Positions 35,151 to 45,901 of a DNA stretch of 64,000 nt are shown piece after piece (position 1 is the stretch's first letter; the number at the start of each line of letters is the position of its first letter). Location of the stretch: assembly GCF_004193775.1 (NCBI RefSeq), contig NC_041004.1, positions 7,711,309 through 7,775,308 on the forward strand, read 5' to 3'. Both the position numbers and the translations under genes were made by a program. The notes beneath the pieces are model-generated. The model had not been told where the DNA came from. It saw nothing but the letters and a program-made list of their open reading frames with translations, and did no database searches. This DNA is from Glycine soja. Taxonomy: Eukaryota; Streptophyta; Magnoliopsida; Fabales; Fabaceae.

Positions 35151-35954
35151 TGACACCCTCTACCCCATACATATATGTACTAATAATAATAGGAAAAGAA
35201 ATTATAATTAATTAAAACTTCTTAAAACACATTTAAATAAAATCCTTTCAAAAGGGTAAAAGGCTCACATTCACTTTTTGTGCATCATAATAAAACATGT
35301 CTAAATAAATAATAAAATCATCTCAGCTCAAACAAGGTCGTCCAAGACTTCATGCAATTAATATAGAAACCTATACCCCAATGCCACATCCTATCAGAGC
35401 ATTGTGTTCCTACATCCTCTAGCATGAGGTTCTCCATAGTCATTCACCTAACCATTTGCTCTGACGAACACAAAGTTCGAGATCATCACAGGATCCAAAC
35501 ACAAATAGCACACGAGGAGTGACTTATCACATTCCTAACTAATAGAGAAAAATAAGACAACTAGATATACATAGCTCACGTAATTCCACCACTTTGTCGT
35601 GTAACATCACATCACAGCACTACACGTCTCATTCATTTTCACATCATTCACGTACTCAAAGATCAAAACACAATATCACTAAATCAATCAATATCAATAA
35701 ATACACAAGCGATATGCAACAGATACACTAAGACTCAAGCCTATATGCAATGTGGTACCATGTCAGTGAAAAACCACCCTGGGGCGCTTAGGAGTACATA
35801 ACAAATCACACCATACAATGGGCATGTCAGGTCATTCTCACTAAGTAAAATCATAAGGTGACCAGTTAGGGTTACTTCATTTTGCGAGAATGTTCCAATC
35901 ATATGAGATCAACATAGGCTTAAAGGAACACTCAAACTGGGTGTCTTTACCCGC
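35151..35954 (-). mobile_element. LARD-like gypsy element: primer-side LTR (5' LTR), truncated
   Basis: It begins (in + coordinates) TGTGACACCCTCTACCCC and is closely related to 29411-30200. It stops abruptly at about 35954, where copia gag sequence begins. The missing part of this LTR may reappear at 63607-64000, on the far side of the nest. Confidence 0.75.
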
Positions 35955-36795
35955 GTGCAAATCTTCATAGAGGCTATAGATTTAAACATCTGGGAAGCTA
36001 TTGAAATCGACCCTTACATCCCTCAATGGTAGTGGAAAATGCAACTATAGAAAAACCTAGGGAACAATGGGATGAAGAGGAAAGAAGAAGGGTACAATAC
36101 AACTTAAAGGCTAACAATATAATTACCTCTACATTAGGAATGGATGAATACTTTAGAGTCTCAAATTTTAAGAATGTAAAAGAAATGTGGGATACACTAC
36201 AAGTAACCCATGAAGGAACAACAGGTGTTAAGAGATTTAAAATAAACACCCTAACACATAAATATGAACTTTTTAGAATGAATCAAAATGAAACCATACA
36301 GGATATGCAAAAGAGATTCACACATATAGTTAATCATCTTGCATCATTAGGAAAGATATTTCCTATCGAGGATCTCATTAACAAAGTACTAAGATGTTTA
36401 AGCAGGTAATGACAACCAAAAGTAACTACAATTGCAGAATCAAGAGATCTCGCTAACATGTCTCTTGCAACTTTGTTTTGAAAGCTTCAGGAACATGAAA
36501 TGGAACTTATGAGACTAAACCAACATGAAGAAAATGACAAGAAAAAGAAAGGAATTGCACTTAAAGCCTCATCTTCCATTCAAGAAGAAAGTGACAAAGA
36601 GAATGAAATAGAAGAAGAAGAAGATTTCAGTCTCTTCGTAAAGAGATTCAATAAGTTTCTAAGGAAAGAAGGAAATCAAAAAAGAACAAACTTCAATCCA
36701 AAGAAAAGAGGAGAAGATTTATCTTTTGTTCCAAAGTATTATAAATGTAATCAACCTGGACATCTAAGAGTTTATTGTCCTAGTTTAAAGTGAAG
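35955..36795 (+). pseudogene. Copia A gag remnant, 5'-truncated
   Basis: The frame enters mid-gene with FIEAIDLNIWEAIEIDPYIP. It continues MDEYFRVSNFKNVKEMWDTL and RMNQNETIQDMQKRFTHIVN, then after a stop QEHEMELMRLNQHEE and an acidic region. The zinc knuckle is YYKCNQPGHLRVYC. Gag packages retrotransposon RNA. The first Cys of the CCHC knuckle is Tyr here (TAT for TGT), stops occur near 36407 and 36478, and the N-terminus is missing. Copia of the Sirevirus type is inferred from the gag and 3' features. Confidence 0.8.
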
Positions 36796-39700
36796 AATAG
36801 AAAAATCTGTCAGGAAAACCTTCAAAGATAAGAAGGAAAAGAAAGCTTACATCACTTGGGAAGATAACAATATGGATTCATCCAGAGACTCTGAAAATGA
36901 AGTCATGAATCTAAGTCTCATGGCTAAAAACTATGAAAGTGAAGAAGAGGTAACATCTTCTAACAACTACTTATCTATTTCCTTTGATGAACTTCAAGAT
37001 GCATTCAATGACTTGCATAAAGAATCAGTCAAACTTGTCAAACTAGTTTCATTTTCTAAGAAAACTATTTCAAATTTAGAAAAGGAAGTTTTGAAATTAA
37101 ATGAAGAACTAGAAAATCTTAGAACCAAAGTCAAAACTTTAAAACCAATTGATACAAATCAATCTTCTACCATAAAAATGATACTAGATAGTAATTAAGC
37201 ATCTAACTCATGTAAATGATGTAACAAGTTTAAAGAAGAAATTAAAGATTTGAAAAATTCTCTTGCCAAATTTACTATTGGCAAAAATAATTTAGATATT
37301 ATATTAGGAAAACAAAGATGTGTGTTTGATAAGGCTGGATTAGGATATAGACCTGACAAACAACAAAAATTGTATAAAAACTTCTTTGCATCTACTCAAA
37401 AGAATAGTTCTCCTTTCCTACTATGGAAAGAAATGACATAGTGCATCTACATGCTATTTTAGGAAAAATAGTAATAATATTAAAATGATATGGGCTACAA
37501 AAGGATCTTTTATCAAAACTAACATTCAAGGATCCAAGAAAATTTGGGTACCTAAGTCAAAAACGTAATTATGTAAATGAAGGATTTCTTGAAGAAAAGT
37601 TGGTACATTGATAGCAGATGCTCTAAACACATGACAGGAGATGCATCAAAATTTACTCATATATCTCCTAAGAAAAGTGGACATGTGACTTATGGAGACA
37701 ACAACAAAGGTAAAATTCTTGGAATCAGAAAAATAGATATGAATCCATCTACCTCCATTGAAAATGTTTTACTTGTTGATGGTCTTAAGCATAGTCTACT
37801 AAGTGTTAGTCAATTATGTGATAAAGGCTTTCTAGTATCATTTGACTCACATAATTGTGTTATTGAAAATAAACATGATAAAAATATAAAGCATATAGGT
37901 TATAGAACTAATAATGTATACATGATAAATTTAGACAAAACATCAAATCATGCTCAATGTTTTCTTAGTAAAAATGATGATTCTTGGTTATGGCATAGAA
38001 GAATTGCTCATATAAACATGGAACATTTAAATAAATTAATTTCTAAGGATTTATTAATTGGTTTACCAAAACTCAAATTTGAAAAAGATAGATTGTGTGA
38101 TGCATGTCAAAAAGGGAAACAGGTAAGGGTTTCGTTCAAATCAAAGAATATTGTTTCTACAACTCAACCTTTACAACTTTTGCATATGAATCTTTTTGGT
38201 CATTCTAGAACTATGAGTTTTGGATGAAATTACTATGCTCTTGTTATAGTTGATGATTATTCGAGATTCACATGGACATTATTTCTCACTCACAAAAGAG
38301 ATGATTTTCATGCTTTTAAGAAACTTGCTAAAATCATTCAAAACAAGAAAAATCTCAATATTGCATCTATTGGGAGTGATCATGGAGGAGAATTTGAAAA
38401 TAAGGATTTTGAATCATTTTGTGATGAAAATGACATTGAACATGATTTTTCAGCACCTAGAATCCCTCAACAAAATGGAGTAGTTGAGAGGAAAAATAGA
38501 TATTCAGAAGAAATAGCCAGAACTTTGCTTAATGGTACAAATCTTTCTAAATATTTATGGGCTGAAGTTGTTAATATTGCATGCTATATAATGAATTGAG
38601 CTTTAATTAGGCCAATCTTAAATAAAACTCCATATGAATTGTACAAATGAAGAAAACTGAACATTTCTCATCTTCATTTTTTTGAGTGTAAGTGTTTTGT
38701 GCTAAACAACGGGAAAGACAACTTAGGTAAGTTTGATGCAAAATCTGATGAAGGTATATTCCTTAAATAGTAAAGCTTTTAGAATTTATAACAAAAGAAC
38801 TATGATTATTGAAGAATCTATCCATGTTGCACTTGATGAGACTGACCCTATAAGGCCAAGATATACACATTGATGAGAAAGGACACAAAGGCAAAGGAAA
38901 TGGTAATGAAGAAGACTTTCAAATTTATGAAAATAAAACAAATATAGATCTTCTAAGAGAGTGTAGAACTTCAATATATCATTCTCTTGATAATATCATC
39001 GGTGACATCTCAAAAGGGGTAACAACTTGACACTCTCTCAAAGATGCATGCAATAATATGGCTTTTGTTTCTTTAATTGAACCTAAAAATTTAAATGAAG
39101 CCATAATTGATGAACATTGGATTATTGCTATGCAAGAAGAGTTAAATCAATTTGAAAGAAATGAAGTCTGGGAATTAGTTGACAAACATAATAATCATCT
39201 AGTTATAGGAACTAAATGGGTATTCAGAAACAAATTGGATGAACATGGAATAGTAATTAGAATTAAGGCTAGGTTAGTGGCCAAAGGATATAATCAAGAA
39301 GAAGGAATAGATTACGAGGAAACCTATGCTCCAATAGCCAAATTAGAAGCCATTAGAATGTTATTGGCCTTTGCATCCATAATGGATTTTAAACTTTATC
39401 AAATGGATGTTAAAAGTTCTTTTTTAAATGGTTTCATCCAAGAAGAAGTTTATGTTGATCAACCACCTGGTTTTGAAAACTCAGAAAAGCCCAATAATGT
39501 CTTTAAATTAAAAAAGTCTCTATATGGTTTAAAGCAAGCCCCTAGGGCTTGGTATGAACGTTTAAGCAAATTTCTTGTAGAAAAGGGCTTTACAAGAGAA
39601 AAGGTTGATACCACCCTTTTTATCAAAAGAAAATTTCATGATATTCTCTTAGTACAAATATATGTTGATGATATAATCTTTGGGTCAACTAATGATTCTC

Positions 39701-39873
39701 TATGAAAAGAATTCTCTCAAGATATGCAAAATGATTTTGAAATGTCCATGATGGGTGAGTTCAATTTCTTCCTTGGACTACAAATAAAGCAAAAAAAAAA
39801 TGGAATATTTATTAATCAGTCAAAATATTGCAAAGAACTAATTAACAGGTTTGGGATGGAAAATGCTAAACAC
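36796..39873 (+). pseudogene. Copia A pol, first part (protease, integrase, reverse transcriptase), interrupted
   Basis: Order on the + strand: a coiled-coil region (36872-37198), protease at 37577 (WYIDSRCSKHMTGD; the active DSG is DSR here), GAG-pre-integrase (HRRIAHINMEHL, CDACQKGKQ), integrase (DDYSRFTW, SDHGGEFE, VVERKNR), and reverse transcriptase from 39058 ([49 protein letters not shown]). Stops at about 38225, 38598, 38649, 38767 and 39703 inactivate it. Coding breaks at 39873, where a nested copia unit is inserted next to the direct repeat ATGGC, and resumes at 58294. Confidence 0.88.
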
Positions 39874-39878
39874 ATGGC

Positions 39879-42202
39879 TATAGAAGCAAAGCTTCCAAGA
39901 TTATTTTGATGATGCCAAAGATTTTTGAAACAATATTAAAGAAATCAAGAAGATTCAAGTGAAGATTCAAGAGAAGACTCAAGATATGCAAGAACCTCAA
40001 GAAAAGCATCAAGATAAGTATAAAAAGAATTTTTCAAAGAAAAGATTGAATAGCACAATTTGTCCAAAATAATTTTTCAAAGAAAAATCTTTTACTAGAG
40101 TTTTTACTCTCTGGTAATCGATTACCAGAAGCCCAAAACAGTTTTATAACTGTTTTACAAAGTAGTAATCGATTACCATGGGCATGTAATCGATTACCAA
40201 TGTTTTTGAACGTTGAATTTCAAATTTCAAGAGTCACAACTTGTGATAAAACATTTTCAAACTTGTGTAATCGATTACACAACATTTGTAATCGATTACC
40301 AATGTTTCTAAACTTTGGTTTTCAAATCTAAACATGAAAAGTCACAATTATTGATGTGTAATCGATTACACTATAATAGTAATCAATTACCAGTGATTGG
40401 TTTTGAAAAATAAATTGCCAAGAGTAACAATTTTTAAAGTGACTGGTTTTTGAAGAATTTGCCAAGAATTACAACTTTTAAAGTGACATGTTTTGAATAG
40501 AGTCACAACTTTTAAAACAGACTAGTTTTGAAGAGAGTCACAACTTTTAAAGTGACTAGTTTTGAAGAAATTACCAAGAGTTGCAACTTTTAACATGGTT
40601 AATTCAAGAGTCATCAAATGGCTATAAATATGTGACCATGGCACGAATTTTATAACGGATTTTCATTCATTCATTCTCAACATCTTTCTAAGAGTTTTTG
40701 TTCAACACTTGCTTTGTCAAGAAAATTTCATTGGGCAAAAACTTGTGATATTCTATTTTCTTCCTCTCCTCCATTCTTACAAAAATCTTTTCAAGAGACC
40801 GACTCTTGGTGACTGTTTTCAAGAGACAGTCTACTTGGTTAAATCACTGGACACAAAGGAGTAACGTCCTTTGGGGTTCATTGCAAGAGGCGGGTTGGCT
40901 CTTGGTGTAAACATTGAACACAAAGGAGGGAAGTCTTTTGTGGTTCATTGCTTGTAAAGAATTTTACAAGGATATAGTGGAAATCTCAAGCAGGTTTCTT
41001 GGGGACTGGATGTTAGACAAATGGCCTCAATTATCTTATGAAGGGGGGTTGAATTAAGATACAAAGACTATTCCCCAATTAAAATTTCACTCTCTCTTTT
41101 TGGATTAACAATGCACCCTTAACATGAATTACTCAAAAGACAATTCAGAATAAACTTCTTTAAAGAAAAAGATAAATAGCAATAAATAAAAGAAGTTTAA
41201 GGGAAGAGAGAAATGCAAACTCTGTTTTATACTGGTTCGACCACTTCATGTGCCTATGTCCAGTCCTCAAGCAACCCACTTGAGATTTTCCACTCTCTTT
41301 GTAAAACTCCTTTTACAAAGTTTGAACCACACAAGGACAACCCTTCCCTTGTGTTCAGGAATCCTTTACAACAAGAGACCCTCGGTCTCTTAATCCCTTT
41401 TCAGAAGTAAGAAGAAGAGAAGAAGAAATCTCTCTTGAAAGAGATAGATTGTACAATGAAGATCAATCAAGATTCTTTATTGAATATTCAAGTTTTTGAT
41501 AAAGGAATCTTTTTAAGAGGATAAGACATTTCAGTTCAGAAAAATTCTCTGCCAATTTCGTCCCAAGTCAAACATATATATAGGCCTTTGATGGCCATTC
41601 AAAATCCAAATGATAAGATGTGACTGTTGGCGATATTCCTTGAAAATCCTCTCTGGTAATCGATTACAGCATTAGTGTAATCGATTACACACTTTCATGT
41701 GCCTTGGTAATCGATTACATGTATTGGTAATCGATTGCATGTGCCTTGGATGACTTGAAACCTTTTCGTTTTGAGGCAAGGCTTGATCATGAAGAAATCT
41801 TGAATCAAGGCTTTGTTTGTTGAAACAATCTTGTATTAATCTTGAAGCAAATGAGCCTTGTTTGATTCTTCTTTTGACATCATCAAAATCATGTATACAT
41901 ACATTCACACTGGACGTAGGCACGGGTTGTGGCCGAACCAGTATAAATTTGGTTTTGCATTCTATCTTCCCTTAACTCTTTTACTTTTTGTTGTTTATAC
42001 ATTTCCTTAAACTCTTTTACTTTCTGTTGTATTTATATTTCTATTAGTTACTTTCCTTCATTTATTATTTCAGTAACTTGTTAACAAAGAAATAATTGAA
42101 TCTAGGGAATAATAAAGAAAGGGAAATTTTCAATTAGGAATAGTCAATGAAATCTTAATTCAGCCCCCCCTTCTTAATATTTCTGAGGCCGCTTGTCCAA
42201 CA
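39879..42202 (+). mobile_element. Copia B 5' LTR (LTR c), containing a solo LTR
   Basis: It starts TATAGAAGCAAAGCTTCC, where relatives start TG (apparent G-to-A changes), and ends GCTTGTCCAACA. TATAAATATG lies near 40624, and many GGTAATCGATTACC copies occur at 40110-40390. Hairpin-forming units (CAAAGGA/TCCTTTG, CAAGAG/CTCTTG) lie at 40795-40975. A solo LTR interrupts it at 41011-41909. Without that insertion the LTR is about 1.42 kb. Confidence 0.8.
41011..41909 (-). mobile_element. Solo LTR of the copia A family, CTGGA duplication
   Basis: In + coordinates it runs TGTTAGACAAATGGCC to ACATTCACA, flanked by CTGGA at 41006-41010 and 41910-41914. Read on the - strand it begins TGTGAATGTATG and ends GCCATTTGTCTAACA, matching the copia A LTR at 59872-60960. 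Its insertion lies exactly within the conserved ACTGGA.GTAGGCACG block of LTR c. Confidence 0.9.
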
Positions 42203-42204
42203 AG

Positions 42205-42216
42205 TAGTATTAGAGC
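42205..42216 (+). promoter_or_regulatory. Copia B primer binding site (mutated)
   Basis: TAGTATTAGAGC, two bases after the LTR end, corresponds to the TGGTATCAGAGC site at the same place in copia C. Two transitions would weaken pairing to initiator-Met tRNA. Confidence 0.7.
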
Positions 42217-42252
42217 AGGTTTCTTGTAGAAAGTTTAGAAACTTCAAGAAAT

Positions 42253-44282
42253 ATGGCCTCAGAAAATTTCTAATTCCCGGAAGGAAATTCTACAAATCTA
42301 TCTAGTATGTCTCTTGCTACATTATTTGGAAAGTTGCAGGAACATGAGATGGAATTGCAAAGACTTAATCAAAATGAGAAAGAGCAAGCAAACGTATGCT
42401 TAATGACCAAGAATCATGAAAGTGATGAGGAGGATTCCTTAAAGAAAAAGTGGTACATAGACAGTGGATTCTCTAAACACATGACGGGAGATGTCTCAAA
42501 GTTCACAACTATCTCTCCTAAGAAAAGCGGGCATGTAACCTATGGCGACAACAACAGAGGTAAAATTCTTGGAGTTGGAAAAATAGGTACAAACTCTTCA
42601 ACCTCTATTGAAAATGTTTTACTTATTGAAGGGCTTAAGCATAGTCTGCTTAGTGTTAGTCAATTATGTGATAGAGGTTATAAGGTATCATTTGATTCTC
42701 AAAAATGTGTCATTAAACATGAACATGATAAGGACATAAAGCATATAGGATTTAGAGAAAACAATGTTTTCATGTTAGATTTAAAACAAAAATAAGATAA
42801 TAATCACTGTTTTCTTAGCAAAGACAACGATCCTTAACTATGGCATAAAAGGATCGCTCACATAAATATGGAACATTTAAACAAATTAATTTCAAAAGAT
42901 TTGGTTGTTGGCTTACCAAGACTAAAATTTGAAAAAGATAAACTATGTGATGCATGTCAAAAGGGAAAATAAACTAGAGCATCATTTAAATCCAAAAACA
43001 TTGTTTCAACTACTCAGCCTTTACAATTATTACATATGGGTTTGTTTGGTCCATCTAGAGTCATGAGTTTTTGTGAAAGTTATTATGCACTTGTCATAGT
43101 TGATGATTATTCTATATATAATTGGACATTATTCATTACTCATAAAAATGATGCATTTCAAGCATTTAGGAAACTTGCAACTGTTATTCAAAATAAGAAA
43201 AATCTCAAAATTATTTCAATAAGGAGTGATCATGGGGGAGAATTTGAAAATAAAGAATTTGAAATGTTTTGTGATGAATATGGCATTGAACATAATTTCT
43301 CTGCACCTAGAACTCCTCAACAAAATGGTGTTGTTGAAAGGAAAAATAGATCCTTAGAAGAAATAGCAAGAACCCTATTAAATGATAATCCTCTTCCAAA
43401 ATACTTTTGGACGGAAGTCGTTAACACTGCATGTTACATCCTAAATAGGGCTTTAATAAGACCTATCTTAAAGAAAAATCCTTATGAATTATTCAATGGT
43501 AGAAAACCAAACATTTCACATCTACATGTCTTTGGTTGCAAATGTTTTGTATTAAATAATGGAAAAGAAAACTTAGGAAAGTTTGATGCCAAGGCGGATG
43601 AAGGAATCTTCCTTGGTTATTCCTGGCATAGTAAAGCATATAGAATATACAATAAGAGAACTATGAATATTGAAGAATCCATTCATGTTTCCTTTGATGA
43701 GTCTAATGTTATTTCTCCAAGAAAGGATGTGTTAGATGATGTTTCAGATTTCTTAGAAGAGATACATACTCATGAAAGGGGTTCTAAAAGGAAAAGAGAT
43801 GAAAGCAATGAGGATTCTCAAGACTACGAAACTCCAGCAACCAATGATCTTCCAAACTAGTGGAAAGCTTCTAGAAATCATCCTCTTGACAACATTATTG
43901 GTGATATTTCTAAAGGGGTAACAACTAGACACTCTCTCAAAGATTTATGCAATAACATGACATTTGTTTCTATGATAGAACCTAAAAACTTAAAAGAAGT
44001 CATAATAGATTATCAATGGATAGTTGCTATGCAAGAAGAATTAAATCAATTTGAGAGAAATAATGTTTGGGAACAAGTTGAGAAACCTCATAACTACCCT
44101 ATTATAGGAACAAAATGGGTATTTAGGAATAAGTTAGATGAACATGGCATAATCATTAGAAATAAGGCTAGGTTAGTTGCAAAAGGATATAATCAAGAAG
44201 AAGGAATAGATTATGAAGAAACTTATGCTCCTATTGAAAGACTAGAATCCATTAGAATGCTCCTAGCTTATGCATCCATTAT
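42253..44282 (+). pseudogene. Copia B pol, gag-deleted and truncated in the reverse transcriptase
   Basis: After a short gag scrap (LFGKLQEHEMELQRLNQNE) the frame passes directly to protease (WYIDSGFSKHMTGD), GAG-pre-integrase, and integrase (DDYS, SDHGGEFE, TPQQNGVVERKNR, GYSWHSKAYRIYNKRTM). It ends inside the reverse transcriptase at MLLAYASI, where LTR a begins. Stops occur at about 42793, 42836, 42970 and 43858. Most of gag, the catalytic YVDD and RNase H are missing, so it cannot move on its own. Confidence 0.85.
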
Positions 44283-45851
44283 TGTGGAAACAATGCCTTC
44301 CAAGGTTATTGTGATGATGCCAAAGAATCAAGAGCTAATTCCAAAGATTCAAGAATCAAGATTCAAGAATAATCAAGATCAAGATTTAAGACTCAAGATT
44401 CAAGAATCAAGAGAAGACTCAATCAAGATAAGTACTAAAAAAGTTTTTCAAAACATTGAGTAGCACAAGAAGTTTTCACAAAATCATTACCAAAGAGTTT
44501 TACTCTCTGGTAATCAATTACCAGAAGGTAGTAATTGATTACCATTGTTTTAAAACATTAGATTTCAAATTTCAAGAGTCACAACTTGTGTTTAAATAGT
44601 TTTAAATCATTTTAAACTTGTGTAATCAATTACACAATACTTATAATCGATTACCAGAGTTCTAAACGTTTTGATTTTCAAAATTTAAACATGAAGAGTC
44701 ACATATGTTGATGTGTAATCGATTGCACCTTAATGGTAATCAATTACCAGTGATTGATTTCGAAAAATAAATTTCCAAAAGTCATGATTCTTCAAGTGAC
44801 TTGTTTCTGAAGATTTTTTCAAAAGTCACAACTTTTTAAGTGACTAGTTTTCAAAAGAGTCACAATTTTTAAAAAGGTGATTAGTTTAAAAGAAATTGCC
44901 AAGAGTCACAAACTTTAACTTGAGTCATCAAGAGATTATAAATATGTGACCATGGCATGAATTTCAGTACAATCTTTTCAATCAATCTTTCAATATCTTC
45001 TTTCATTTCTTTCAACACTTTACAAAACTTTCTAATTCATTTCTCTTCATCTTTCTAAGAGTTTTTGTTCAATACTTTCTCTTCCAAGAAAAGTTTATTG
45101 TTCAAAAACTTGTGTTATTCATCTTTTTCATTCTCTTCTCCCTTTGCCAAAAGAATAGAAGGACTAACCGCCTGAATTCTTTTGTGTCTCTCTTCTCTCT
45201 TGACAAAAGATTCAAAGGACTAACCGCCTGAGAATATTCTTCCCTTCCCCTTAAGCAAAAGATTTCAAAGGACTAACCGCCTGAGATATCTTTTGTTTCC
45301 CCTTACAAAGATTCAAAGGACTAACCGCTTGAGAATTCTTTGTCCCAACTCATTGGAGGGTACATTTTTTGTCGTACCAGTAGAGGGTACATCTACTTCG
45401 GGATTGTTATACTGAGAACAAGAGAGGGTACACCTCTTGTGGATCAGTTCAAGTGGAGGATACATCCACTTGGTTTTTCAAAGAGAACAAGGGAGGGTAC
45501 ATCCCTTGTGGATCTTTGGCTTGTAAAGGATTTTACAAGGTTGAAAGAAATCTCAAGAATCACAGGTTGCTTGGGGACTGGATGTAGACACGGTTTGTGG
45601 CCGAACCAGTATAAATCTTGTGTTTGTCTTCTTCTTCCCTACACTCTTTAATTTCCGTTGTGTACTTTTAATTATCGCTTTTACTTTTCGTTAAGTTTCT
45701 ATTTCTGTTCTTTACTTTCTTAACTTAGTAGTAAAAGCCTAATTGAATCTAGTAACATTAAGAAGGTTAAATTTTTAATTAGTCAAGACACATTAATAAT
45801 TAATTCAACCCCTCCCCCTTCTTAATTATTCAGAGGCCACTTTATCCAACA
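44283..45851 (+). mobile_element. Copia C 5' LTR (LTR a)
   Basis: It runs TGTGGAAACAATGCC to TTTATCCAACA, 1569 bases. TATAAATAT is at 44937. TAATC(G/A)ATTA palindromes lie at about 44507-44755. Hairpins with loop GGACTAACCGCCTGA are at 45170-45335, and those with loop GGGTACA at 45350-45515. The conserved GGATGTAGACACGG..GGCCGAACCAGTATAAA block is at about 45580-45617. It abuts the truncated copia B reverse transcriptase without a visible duplication. Confidence 0.88.
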
Positions 45852-45853
45852 AG

Positions 45854-45865
45854 TGGTATCAGAGC
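45854..45865 (+). promoter_or_regulatory. Copia C primer binding site
   Basis: TGGTATCAGAGC starts two bases after the LTR end and is complementary to the 3' end of initiator-Met tRNA, the usual primer for plant copia reverse transcription. Confidence 0.9.
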
Positions 45866-45901
45866 AGTTATCTTGTAGAAAGTTTAACAACTTCAAGATA
45901 A

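Noticed and set aside
45170..45540. Regularly spaced repeats that might suggest a CRISPR-like array
   Set aside because: The units are imperfect hairpins inside a retrotransposon LTR in plant DNA; no cas genes, and no spacer/repeat structure.
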